A program made the position numbers and the translations under genes. A stretch of 64,000 bases of DNA from an uncultured Eggerthellaceae bacterium (lineage in GTDB: Bacteria > Actinomycetota > Coriobacteriia > Coriobacteriales > Eggerthellaceae): NCBI GenBank assembly GCA_910588905.1, contig CAJURZ010000007.1, positions 25,461 through 89,460 of the forward strand, read 5' to 3'. The number at the start of each line of letters is the position of its first letter. Positions within the stretch are counted from its first letter, which is position 1. Under the pieces are notes generated by a model that saw only the letters and a program-made list of their open reading frames with translations, did no database searches and was not told the origin of the DNA. Positions 26,345 through 35,040 of the stretch are shown here, one piece after another.

Positions 26345-29120
26345 GGCACTTCTTGAACTTGAGCCCGCTGCCGCAGGGACAGGGGTCGTTGCGGCCAACG
26401 TTGGCGAAGGGGTCTTCCTTGTCCTTCACGATGGTCTGGGTCTTGCCCGCGGAAGGCCGAGGGGTGGCAGGAGCGGACGCAGCTGCATGGGCCGCCGCAG
26501 CCTGGGCTGCCCGGGCCGAGCCCTCAGTGAGGTTCTCCTCTGGATTGGAATAGGTGAGCTTCGCAGCCGGAGCGGGCTTCTCCTCTTCCTGATCGCTTCC
26601 TGGCTTCAAGGCCACCTCCAACCTGAGGATGGTGCGCAGGAAGTCATCGTACATGGAAGACGTGAGGGCCTGGAAGGCGGCATAGGCTTCGTTCTTGTAT
26701 TCCACCAACGGGTCCCGCTGGCCGATGGCGCGAAGGCCGATGCCCGTCTTCAGGTAATCCATCTCCTGGAGATGAGCCATCCACTTCGCATCGATGATGC
26801 GCAGCATCACCTGGGAGGTGAGGTGCTTCATGAGCTCTTCGCCGAAGGCATCCCGCTTCGCCTCGAAGAGACCCAGCAGATGCTCGTAGAGCGCCTCGGC
26901 CACCACATCCGGGTCTTCGTCATGGTCCACATCAGACACCTTGAAGCCGTCCTTGCCGCTCATGTTGGCGGCCCAGATCTCCAGGGCTTCGGTATCCCAT
27001 TCGCTCTCATCGTCAGAGGCCAGCATCTCTGCCACCACGGCATTGACCGAATCCTGCAGGATCTCCGGGAAGCGGCTGATGAACTCCTTGCCGTCCAGGA
27101 TGGCATTGCGCTCCTCGTAGATGGCCTTGCGTTGGAGGTTCATCACATCGTCGTATTCCAGGACGCTCTTACGAGCGGAGAAGTGCATGGATTCCACCTG
27201 GCGCTGAGCGCTCTCGATGGATTTCGAGACCATGGAGGCCTGGATGGGCATGTCATCCTCAAGCCCCGTCTTCTGCATCATGGCGGAGATGGATTCCATC
27301 CGGTTGCCACCGAACAGGCGCATGAGGTCGTCTTCCAAAGACAGGTAGAACTGCGTGACGCCCGGGTCTCCCTGACGGCCGGAACGACCGCGCAGCTGGT
27401 TGTCGATGCGTCGGGATTCGTGGCGCTCGGTGCCTATGACGCACAGGCCGCCTGCTGCCAGCACCTGCTCTTGCTCGGCCGCGCAGATGCCCTTCGCCTC
27501 TTCCAGGGCCTCCTCCCGCACCTCATCGGAGGCGAACAGCGGATCAGGCTGACCTTCTTCGTCGAGCTCGGGAGCATCAGGGTCGAGGCCGCGCTGGCGA
27601 AGGAGGTCTTCGGCCAGCACATCGGCATTGCCACCGAGGATGATGTCGGTACCGCGGCCTGCCATGTTCGTGGCAATGGTCACCGCACCCACCCGGCCCG
27701 CCTGGGCTACGATGTGAGCCTCGCGCTCATGGTGCTTCGCGTTCAGCGTCTCATGGGGGATGCCCCGCTTGTCCAGAAGGCGCGAGAGCCGCTCGGAGCT
27801 CTCGATGGAAACGGTGCCGATCAGGCAGGGCTGGCCCTTGCCGTGGCGCTCGGCGATGTCATCCGCCACCGCGTTGAACTTCGCATCCACCGTGCGGTAG
27901 ACCAGATCGTTCATGTCCTGGCGCTGCACGGGCCGGTTGGGCGGGATAGCGAAGACGGGCAGCTTGTAGATCTGGCGGAATTCCGCATCTTCGGTCATAG
28001 CCGTGCCGGTCATGCCAGAGAGCTTCTCGTAGAGACGGAAGTAGTTCTGGAGCGTGATGGTAGCCAAGGTCTGGCTCTCCTGCTGGATGCGCACATGCTC
28101 CTTGGCTTCGATGGCCTGGTGCAAGCCCTCGGAATAGCGGCGCCCTTCCATGATGCGGCCGGTGAATTCGTCCACGATCTTGACCTCGCCGTCCACCACC
28201 ACGTAATCCACATCGCGATGGAAGAGGAATTGCGCCTTCAAGGCCTGCTGGAGGTGATTAGCCAGCTGTGCGGACGGATCAGCGTAGATGTCCTCTATGC
28301 CCAGCATGGATTCGATGCGATCAAGGCCCACCTCGGTGGTGTTGATGGTCTTCTTCGCCTCATCCATCTGGAAGTCCTCGTCCAGCTTGAGCTTCGGCAT
28401 CACCGCAGCGAAGCGCTTGTAGGTCTCCGAGGATTGGCTACCCAAGCCCGATATGATGAGCGGGGTGCGGGCTTCGTCGATGAGGATGGAGTCCACCTCG
28501 TCCACCACGGCGAAATGGTGACCGCGCTGCACGCGGTCCTCCGACCGCACCACCATGTTGTCACGCAGGTAGTCGAAGCCGAACTCCGCATTGGTACCGT
28601 AGGTCACATCGGCCTGATAGGCGGGCACCTTCTCAACGGGCTTCATGCCGCTCTGGATGAGGCCCACCTTCATCCCCAAGAAGCGGTAGATGCGTCCCAT
28701 CCACTGGGAGTCGCGCTTGGCCAGGTAATCGTTCACGGTGACGATGTGCACGTTGTGGCCGGGGATGGCATTCAAGTAGCCCGCCAAGGTGGACACGAGC
28801 GTCTTGCCTTCGCCGGTCTTCATCTCGGCGATCTCTCCGGCGTTCAGAGCCATGCCACCGATGAGCTGCACGTCGAAATGACGCAGCCCTATGGTACGCA
28901 CGCTGGCCTCGCGCACGGCGGCGAACGCCTCCGGGAGCAGGTCCTCCAGCGTCTCCCCTGCCTGATAGCGCTCCCGCAGGCGAGCGGTCATGCCTGAGAG
29001 CTCCTCGTCGGACATGGCTTGCATTCGCGGCTCCAAGGCGTTGATCTCATCGACCTTCGCCTGGTACTTCTTGAGTTGCTTGCCTTCTCCGATGGTGAAC
29101 AGCTTCGATAGTATTCCCAT
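26334..29120 (-). CDS. secA: preprotein translocase ATPase SecA
   Basis: SecA (928 aa) drives protein export through SecYEG. The Walker A motif EMKTGEGKT, the DEAD motifs (VDEVDSILIDEAR), the second-domain TNMAGRGTDI and the C-terminal zinc-binding CPCGSGLKFKKCHG are all present. An Ala/Pro-rich linker precedes the zinc tail. Start ATG 29120 with a GGAAG motif 12 nt upstream. prfB overlaps its end, so the two are cotranscribed. Confidence 0.97.
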   Translation of the reverse strand: MGILSKLFTIGEGKQLKKYQAKVDEINALEPRMQAMSDEELSGMTARLRERYQAGETLEDLLPEAFAAVREASVRTIGLRHFDVQLIGGMALNAGEIAEMKTGEGKTLVSTLAGYLNAIPGHNVHIVTVNDYLAKRDSQWMGRIYRFLGMKVGLIQSGMKPVEKVPAYQADVTYGTNAEFGFDYLRDNMVVRSEDRVQRGHHFAVVDEVDSILIDEARTPLIISGLGSQSSETYKRFAAVMPKLKLDEDFQMDEAKKTINTTEVGLDRIESMLGIEDIYADPSAQLANHLQQALKAQFLFHRDVDYVVVDGEVKIVDEFTGRIMEGRRYSEGLHQAIEAKEHVRIQQESQTLATITLQNYFRLYEKLSGMTGTAMTEDAEFRQIYKLPVFAIPPNRPVQRQDMNDLVYRTVDAKFNAVADDIAERHGKGQPCLIGTVSIESSERLSRLLDKRGIPHETLNAKHHEREAHIVAQAGRVGAVTIATNMAGRGTDIILGGNADVLAEDLLRQRGLDPDAPELDEEGQPDPLFASDEVREEALEEAKGICAAEQEQVLAAGGLCVIGTERHESRRIDNQLRGRSGRQGDPGVTQFYLSLEDDLMRLFGGNRMESISAMMQKTGLEDDMPIQASMVSKSIESAQRQVESMHFSARKSVLEYDDVMNLQRKAIYEERNAILDGKEFISRFPEILQDSVNAVVAEMLASDDESEWDTEALEIWAANMSGKDGFKVSDVDHDEDPDVVAEALYEHLLGLFEAKRDAFGEELMKHLTSQVMLRIIDAKWMAHLQEMDYLKTGIGLRAIGQRDPLVEYKNEAYAAFQALTSSMYDDFLRTILRLEVALKPGSDQEEEKPAPAAKLTYSNPEENLTEGSARAAQAAAAHAAASAPATPRPSAGKTQTIVKDKEDPFANVGRNDPCPCGSGLKFKKCHGQ

Positions 29121-29155
29121 GATCTAGTGGATCTTCCTTCTGGTCTGACTGTTGT

Positions 29156-29173
29156 GGACCCCGCATGGGGGCC
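29156..29173 (-). other. stem-loop in the secA leader
   Basis: GGACCCC pairs with GGGGGCC across a 4-nt loop (one mismatch), 35-50 nt upstream of the secA start on the minus strand. No T tract follows, so a leader structure or the end of the upstream regulator transcript are both possible. Confidence 0.3.
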
Positions 29174-29190
29174 TTCTATCTCGAACGGAC

Positions 29191-29196
29191 ATTCTA
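29191..29196 (-). promoter_or_regulatory. candidate -10 element (TAGAAT) for secA-prfB
   Basis: TAGAAT on the minus strand, 70 nt upstream of the secA start, inside the 122-nt gap after the SARP-like regulator. No standard -35 box is visible. Confidence 0.35.
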
Positions 29197-29242
29197 ATAC
29201 AGGCTTGCCGTTGAAAGCTCTCTCGTAGCCATTTCTCCATCA

Positions 29243-31825
29243 TCAAAGCGCCTCCTCGTATTCGATGATGGAACGATAGAGCCCCACCAGCTTGGGTGAG
29301 GGGTCTATCCCCAGGTCCTCTGCCAAGAACCGGCGGCACTGGAAGTAGGTCTCCAGGGCAGGCCCCCGTTGATCGGCGGCTATCTGAGCCTCCATGAGCG
29401 CGATGTGCACATCCTCTCGCCTGCTGTCTCGCCGCAGCGCCTCCCGGGCGAACCAAAGGGAACCCGTGTGCTCCTCGGAGCGCGCCAGGCGCAGGGAGGC
29501 AGCGATGAGCCCATCCACCAAACGGCTGCGACACCGCTCCCGTATCTCCGTCACATAATCGCACTCCGTCTCCGTTGGCAAGAGCTCACCCGAGAAGAGC
29601 GTCGTCACCTTGAGGTAGAGGTCTTCCCAGTTCCCTTCCTCCCCTCCTCCGAAGACCAAGGAAGAACAGGTGGCATCGAAGCTCTCCATGTCGGTGGAGA
29701 GATAGCGCGCATCCAAGCTGCATCCGCTCTGGGAGCGGATGAGATACGGGCAGCTCCCCTCCAGGGAGAGCGCTTTCTTGAGGGACGCCCAGATGGAGTA
29801 GAAGCTGTTGCGGCACTCCTCCGCATCCATATCCGGCCAGATGAGCTGACAGAGCCGTTCCCGGGATATCTCCCGCCCCTTATTGAGGGCTAGCACCGAA
29901 GCCAACGTCCGAGTCCGCTTGCGCGAGAGCTTCCGGGGATCCACCATCTCCCCATCTATCCTCACTTCCAAGCCGCCGAACATGCGCACCTCCAGCTGGG
30001 GTGCAGAGGCGGGCATCAAAGAGGGCTTGGGCGCCGGGAGACGGAAGGCATCGGGATGAGCGGCATCGAAGGCATGGCGCTTCTGGGCCTGCTCTTCCTT
30101 GGCCTTCGTCCAGAGACGACGCTGGGCCTGGAGGCTGACGAGCGCCTTCGCTGCAACCGCTGGCACCTCCTTGCGAAGATCCTCTCCCAAGCGTGCGGTC
30201 AAGGCCTTGAAGGGAGCGGCATCAAGGCTCATGAGGGCAAGGGGGAGTCGCGCAAGCTGCTGGGTGCGCCGGTTCCAGAAGATCTGCTCCAAGCACAGGG
30301 CCGCCAGATCCAGGACCTTCTCCAGTACCGCCTGAGTATCCTCGGTCCCGCTCCCCTTCCCGGCAGGATGCTGGGCGCCCAGCGCTTCCAGGATCCACAC
30401 GCACCCCAAAAGCTGAGAGAGGGTCAGGTAGAGCGTCTGGGAAGCAGGTTGCTCCTCAAGGGTGCGGTGTATCTCTTCCAGAACAGCAGGGTCAGGCAGC
30501 TCTCCCAAGGAGAGCGGGAAGATGAGCCTGGCAAGAGCAGGGAGGTCGAAGGGTTCGCTGGCTCCGAGCGGCTTGCCTGAGAGCTCCTCGGCCAGCCTGA
30601 GCGACGCTTCCTGGTCTCCTTCGGGGAGAGCGCATCGGATGAGCAGGCAGAGGGCACCTATCCGCTCACCCCGTTGGCTATCCCCCAGCTTGAGCACGCG
30701 CTTCGCCCCAGCGATGGCCTCATCGGTCTGCCCGAGGGATATCAGAGCGTACGCTCGCTGAAGGTCCGTGGCGGCCCTGCTCACCTTCGCAGCTTTGAGG
30801 CGGTCCACCAAGGAAGCCACTGCTAAAGGAGCCCCTGAGCAGAGGATCTGCCAGCCATGGGCCTTCAACCAAGCGAGCGCTGAGGCGGGGGCGATGAAGC
30901 GGGCCAAGAGGTTGCAAGCCCGCGAAGCATCGCCTTCCCCGCAAAGGGCATCGGCGATATGGCATCCCAGGGCATCTCCCGTACCCAAAGATGTGCAGAG
31001 AGCAAGCTCATCCAGAGAGGTCAGCAGGCTGCCCTTGAGCTTATCCACAGGGATCGCCAACGCTTCGAACCGCCCTGTCTCGGCATCTATCCCCAGGTAG
31101 GTGTAGTGGTCATGGAGGTATCCGAGCATCTCTTGGGATCGCTTCGCTTCGAAGAGGCTGAGCAGGGAGAGGCCGTCGCCTGTGCCCACAGCCAAGAACG
31201 AGAAGATGGCCATCCGCACATCCGCGGGCATCTCCTCAGCTGCCCACCCCTCCAAAAGGCGCTCCATCCCTGTGCGGCTCCAGGCCATGCAAGGGATGTT
31301 CCGATGGGAGAAGGGCTCCTCTCCCATCGCTTCCAGGAGCGTCTCATCCAGCAGGAGATCATGGCTCGTGACCAGGATGCGATCCTGCTGGCAGGCAGCG
31401 AAGGTGTCCGCTGCGGGCGTGCAGGCCACGATGACCTCGCAGGATGCCTCCAGCAGGTCATCTATAGCATCGGAAAGCGCCCGCGTCCGTCCAGGATCCA
31501 AGGTGGGCAACCCATCAAAGACCACGAGGGCCGTCTTGTCCTGGGCTGAGAGGAGCTTCGCGCATAGACGCGATGAGTCAAGATCGCGAATGAAGCACGG
31601 AGAAGAGCATCGGATCCAGATGACCCCCTCGAAGGCGAACATGATGCCAGCATATTCGAAGGCGACATGAGTCTTCCCATAGCCATCAGGAGCGATGATG
31701 AATCGAGGGACGCTCCTATCCTTGAGTAGGAGACCCACCACTTCGGGCCGGGCGATCCTCCTCTTCTCCACGACACCCTTCGGTTGGATCCCATGACAAC
31801 AACAGGATTCGATGAACGTTGACAT
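29243..31825 (-). CDS. large SARP-type transcriptional regulator (P-loop ATPase plus winged helix and BTAD)
   Basis: The 860 residues start with a P-loop (APDGYGKT, residues 45-52) in a STAND/MalT-like ATPase region, followed by a long alpha-helical repeat region (about 300-600, TPR-like), then an OmpR-type winged helix near 620-715 (MFGGLEVRIDG ... RKRTRTLASVLALN) and a C-terminal BTAD domain ending EDLGIDPSPKLVGLYRSIIEYE. This resembles large SARP activators of actinobacteria, with domain order reversed. Targets and ligand are unknown. It stands alone, with no secondary-metabolite genes nearby. The N-terminus has an unusual CCC cluster at residues 8-10. Confidence 0.85.
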   Translation of the reverse strand: MSTFIESCCCHGIQPKGVVEKRRIARPEVVGLLLKDRSVPRFIIAPDGYGKTHVAFEYAGIMFAFEGVIWIRCSSPCFIRDLDSSRLCAKLLSAQDKTALVVFDGLPTLDPGRTRALSDAIDDLLEASCEVIVACTPAADTFAACQQDRILVTSHDLLLDETLLEAMGEEPFSHRNIPCMAWSRTGMERLLEGWAAEEMPADVRMAIFSFLAVGTGDGLSLLSLFEAKRSQEMLGYLHDHYTYLGIDAETGRFEALAIPVDKLKGSLLTSLDELALCTSLGTGDALGCHIADALCGEGDASRACNLLARFIAPASALAWLKAHGWQILCSGAPLAVASLVDRLKAAKVSRAATDLQRAYALISLGQTDEAIAGAKRVLKLGDSQRGERIGALCLLIRCALPEGDQEASLRLAEELSGKPLGASEPFDLPALARLIFPLSLGELPDPAVLEEIHRTLEEQPASQTLYLTLSQLLGCVWILEALGAQHPAGKGSGTEDTQAVLEKVLDLAALCLEQIFWNRRTQQLARLPLALMSLDAAPFKALTARLGEDLRKEVPAVAAKALVSLQAQRRLWTKAKEEQAQKRHAFDAAHPDAFRLPAPKPSLMPASAPQLEVRMFGGLEVRIDGEMVDPRKLSRKRTRTLASVLALNKGREISRERLCQLIWPDMDAEECRNSFYSIWASLKKALSLEGSCPYLIRSQSGCSLDARYLSTDMESFDATCSSLVFGGGEEGNWEDLYLKVTTLFSGELLPTETECDYVTEIRERCRSRLVDGLIAASLRLARSEEHTGSLWFAREALRRDSRREDVHIALMEAQIAADQRGPALETYFQCRRFLAEDLGIDPSPKLVGLYRSIIEYEEAL

Positions 31826-32076
31826 AGATGGCCCCTCTCCCGGCTCCTGGATCCGGCGGAAAGGCGGCGAAGATGCTAGAGCTTCATCCCCAAATGTGCT
31901 CAGGATGATATCGGGAAGGCCCTTCGGTAGGGACGACCCTCAAGACCGGGCTGAGGTTCCTAGAAGCGACGGTGCGCGCTGTCGCTTCTAGGAGGTATGT
32001 ACCCAAAGGGGTGAACGGTCGAAGATGGTGAGCGAACGGCGAGACGGCGGCTTTCACAAGAGCCGAGGCTCCAGGG
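31826..32076. other. structured intergenic region upstream of the SARP-type gene
   Basis: This 251-nt gap holds no credible gene. Its main feature is a perfect inverted repeat with 13-bp arms (TCCTAGAAGCGAC at 31958-31970 and its complement at 31981-31993) around a 10-nt loop. A second repeat CCTCA/TGAGG lies at 31938-31956 and a smaller CGGCT/AGCCG at 32048-32065. None is followed by a T tract on either strand, so a leader RNA or operator is more likely than a terminator. Confidence 0.5.
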
Positions 32077-32487
32077 TTAGGCTCCCAAGAGCTTCGCGAT
32101 GCGCTCTCCGTATTCCAGGTTCTCGAAGCCCTCCTCAGCGGAGAGGTCTACCATCTGGGCTTCGTTCCAAAGGGTCTCGAGCCGGTAATAGTCCCGCGTC
32201 TCCGGCTGGAACACGTGGATGACCACGGTCCCGTAATCCAGCAGGGACCAAGACCCATCAGGGGCCAGCTCTCTGCCTTCGGGCTTGATCCCATAGGCTT
32301 CCCGCAACGTATCCTCCACCTCATCGATGATGGCATCTACCTGGCGGTTATTGGCAGCGGTCACGATCACGAAGTAGTCAGTGACGCCGATATGCGGACC
32401 CACCTCCTGGACCACGATGTCCGTTGCCTTCTTCGCATCAGCCGCCCGAGCGGCTGCCAACGCGGCTTCTCTTGCTGTAACGCTCAT
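32077..32487 (-). CDS. rsfS: ribosome silencing factor RsfS
   Basis: RsfS (136 aa) binds uL14 and blocks subunit joining during slow growth. The family core VTDYFVIVTAANNRQVDAIIDEVE ends in DYGTVVIHVFQPETRDYYRLETLW, all diagnostic. ATG 32487 (MSVTAREA) overlaps the yqeK stop by 4 nt and has AGGAG 8 nt upstream. nadD-yqeK-rsfS is a conserved order. Confidence 0.94.
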   Translation of the reverse strand: MSVTAREAALAAARAADAKKATDIVVQEVGPHIGVTDYFVIVTAANNRQVDAIIDEVEDTLREAYGIKPEGRELAPDGSWSLLDYGTVVIHVFQPETRDYYRLETLWNEAQMVDLSAEEGFENLEYGERIAKLLGA

Positions 32488-33131
32488 GCTTTCTTCTCCT
32501 TGCATCTCTTCTCGTACCGTTGCAGATGGGCATGGGCCTTCGGGAATGTCATATCATTCCAGATGGCGAGGGTATCCGGATGGAGCAATCCGTCTTTGGA
32601 TATCAGAGCCTCTATCCAGAACTTATAGACCTGGAAATAGAGCTCGTCCAAGCTGACCTTGCCGATGAGCTCTCGAAGCCCTTCTGCCTCAGCGAAGGAG
32701 CGGTTGGGCTCGATGGCATCGGCGATATAGATGATCTTGTCCAATGGGCTCATCTCTTTGGCGGCGATGGTGTGCTTGTAGATGGCGCTCAGGACGTCTT
32801 CGGGTATATCAGGATCAGTGTGTCTGAATCCTTCGGCTGCAGTGGGGCCATGGAGCACCTGGGGCATGTTCATGATCATCCATTCCCCCAGCACCTCATC
32901 GAGCCCGAGGTCTCGCGCCTTCGCCCGTATCTCATCATTGTCCAGCCCCTTGTCCCAGTCATGCAGGATCCCCGCTAGACGGGCTTTCTTCTCATCCTGA
33001 CCATAGGTCCGGGCCAGAAGCTGGGCGGTCTCCGCCACGCCCTCCATATGCTGGAACCGCTTCTTGGACACGCGCTCTCGGGCCAGAGCACGCATCTGGC
33101 TCAGGTGCTCGTCGCTCAACGGATCGGCCAT
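32484..33131 (-). CDS. yqeK: HD-domain bis(5'-nucleosyl)-tetraphosphatase, YqeK family
   Basis: This 215-residue protein has HD-domain metal ligands in HMEGV and HDWDK, then MPQVLHGPTAAE and KIIYIADAIEPNRSF, as in YqeK proteins that hydrolyse Ap4A symmetrically. Start ATG 33131 (MADPLSDEH) has GGAGG upstream and follows nadD by 10 nt. The frame is open upstream but overlaps nadD. Partner of nadD and rsfS in many Gram-positive genomes. Confidence 0.92.
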   Translation of the reverse strand: MADPLSDEHLSQMRALARERVSKKRFQHMEGVAETAQLLARTYGQDEKKARLAGILHDWDKGLDNDEIRAKARDLGLDEVLGEWMIMNMPQVLHGPTAAEGFRHTDPDIPEDVLSAIYKHTIAAKEMSPLDKIIYIADAIEPNRSFAEAEGLRELIGKVSLDELYFQVYKFWIEALISKDGLLHPDTLAIWNDMTFPKAHAHLQRYEKRCKEKKA

Positions 33132-33141
33132 GCTACCCTCC

Positions 33142-33735
33142 TCATCGGTACAGTCCCTGCGCCCTGATATAGCCATCCACCCCATCGGGGACGAGATAGC
33201 GGATGGTCTGGCCGCTTCGGATGCGAGCTCTGATATCGCTCGAGGATATATCCAGCAAGGGTGCGCACACCGCTTCCACGAGAAAGCCCTGATCGGACAA
33301 GGAAGCAAGGAGCCCTTCGTCTATCCGGTATCCCGGCCGCGCCAGGCATACGATGCGCGCAAGCTGAGCGATCCTGGCAGCGTCCTTCCAGGTGGAGAGC
33401 GTGAGCAGCGAATCCGCACCCAAGATGAAGGAGAGCTCTGCATCGGGCTGCTCCTCATGGAGCTCTTCTAAGGTGTCCACCGTAAAGGTGATGCCCGCCC
33501 GGGTCACCTCCCGATCGCTGACCGCAAAGGCGCCGTTGCCCTCGACCGCCCGCTGCACCATGGCGAGCCTGTCCTTCGCCGGGGCCAGCGAGACGCCCTG
33601 CTTGAAATGGGGGTTGCCCGCCACGACGAAGAGCACCTCATCCAAGCCGCAGGCATCTCGTGCCATCTCAGCGCAGACCAGATGACCGAGATGGATAGGG
33701 TCGAACGTGCCCCCCATCACGCCCACATGAGCCAT
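33142..33735 (-). CDS. nadD: nicotinate-nucleotide adenylyltransferase
   Basis: NadD (197 aa) makes nicotinic acid adenine dinucleotide in NAD synthesis. The nucleotidyltransferase motif GGTFDPIHLGH is at residues 9-19 and the C-terminal DISSSDIRARI (ISSTxIR motif) is present. The start overlaps the proA stop by one base (TGATG), a coupled junction. Confidence 0.95.
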   Translation of the reverse strand: MAHVGVMGGTFDPIHLGHLVCAEMARDACGLDEVLFVVAGNPHFKQGVSLAPAKDRLAMVQRAVEGNGAFAVSDREVTRAGITFTVDTLEELHEEQPDAELSFILGADSLLTLSTWKDAARIAQLARIVCLARPGYRIDEGLLASLSDQGFLVEAVCAPLLDISSSDIRARIRSGQTIRYLVPDGVDGYIRAQGLYR

Positions 33736-35030
33736 CAGCTACGCACCTGGCCCTGACCACGGACGAGGTACTTGGTGGAGGTGAGCGCCTCGGCTGCGAA
33801 GGGGCCCCGCACATGGAGCTTCTGGGTGGAGATGCCTATCTCCGCTCCCAGGCCGAACTGACCACCATCGGTGAAGGCGGTAGAGGCGTTCGCGTAGACC
33901 GCGGCAGCATCCACCCCTGTCAAGAAGGCGCTGATCGCCTCCTCATCCTGGGCGACGATGGCTTCGGAGTGGCCCGTGCCGTAGCGGTTGATGTGGTCGA
34001 TGGCCTCATGCACTCCGCTCACTACCTTGACGGCGATATCAGGCGAGAGGTATTCCGTCTCCCAGTCAGCCTCAGTGGCTAAGACGAGCAAAGCGGCCCC
34101 TTCGGTCCCCTCTGCGAAGACAGGAAGCGGTGCGGCTTGCATGAGGGCCGTCTCATCCCCGTGGATGGTCACCCCCCTCTTGCCCAGGCGCTCCAACAGG
34201 AGCGGAAGGGCCTCTGAGGCGATATCAGCATCCACCAGAAGGGTCTCAGCGGCATTGCATACCCCATAGCGCCTGCACTTGGCATTCTCCACGATATCCG
34301 CAGCCTGAGCCATATCGGCGCTGGAGTGGACATAGACGTGGCAATTGCCCGTCCCCGTCTCGATCACCGGCACCTTGGAGGTTTCCACGCAATGCTGGAT
34401 CAGCCCCGCCCCTCCTCGGGGAACGATGACGTCTACCAAGCCGTGGAGCTGCATGAGGGCATCCGTGGCTGCCCTATCTGTGGTGGTCACCGCCTGGATG
34501 GCGTGATCGGGCAGGCCCGCTGACCGGGCGGCCTCAGCCAGGATGTTCGCCAAGGCCTCATTGGAGGCAGCCGCCAGGCTGCCACCCCGCAGGATGGCTG
34601 CATTGCCAGACTTCAAGCAGATGCCTGCAGCATCGGCGGTGACATTCGGACGCGCCTCGTAGATGACGGCCACTACTCCCAAGGGTACGCTCATCTTGGT
34701 GAGCTGAAGGCCATTGGGCAGTTCGCGCTCTTCCCGCACGCACCCCACCGGGTCGGGCAAGGCGATGAGCTCCTCCAATGCCAGAGCCATGCTCTCTAGC
34801 CGCTGGTCATCAAGCAGAAGACGGTCGACGAGCGACGCTTTGACCCCTGCAGCCTGAGCAGCCGCCACATCCCGTGCGTTGGCCGAGAGGATGACATCAC
34901 TACCATCCCGCAAGCCTTGGGCCATGGCGGCGAGAGCAGCATTGCGCTCATCGGTCGTGGATGCCCCCAACAAGCGGGCTGCCTCCTTCGCCTGCTGGGC
35001 TATGGTCACCATCTGCTGGGCAATATCCAT
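33735..35030 (-). CDS. proA: glutamate-5-semialdehyde dehydrogenase
   Basis: ProA (431 aa) reduces glutamyl-5-phosphate to the semialdehyde in proline synthesis. The active-site cysteine lies in NAKCRRYGVCNAAETLLV, and family motifs YEARPNVTADAAG and LKSGNA are present. The start is ATG 35030 (MDIAQQM) with GGAG 7 nt upstream, 10 nt after proB. It continues into nadD with a 1-nt overlap. Confidence 0.95.
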   Translation of the reverse strand: MDIAQQMVTIAQQAKEAARLLGASTTDERNAALAAMAQGLRDGSDVILSANARDVAAAQAAGVKASLVDRLLLDDQRLESMALALEELIALPDPVGCVREERELPNGLQLTKMSVPLGVVAVIYEARPNVTADAAGICLKSGNAAILRGGSLAAASNEALANILAEAARSAGLPDHAIQAVTTTDRAATDALMQLHGLVDVIVPRGGAGLIQHCVETSKVPVIETGTGNCHVYVHSSADMAQAADIVENAKCRRYGVCNAAETLLVDADIASEALPLLLERLGKRGVTIHGDETALMQAAPLPVFAEGTEGAALLVLATEADWETEYLSPDIAVKVVSGVHEAIDHINRYGTGHSEAIVAQDEEAISAFLTGVDAAAVYANASTAFTDGGQFGLGAEIGISTQKLHVRGPFAAEALTSTKYLVRGQGQVRS

Positions 35031-35040
35031 GTCTGCGCTC

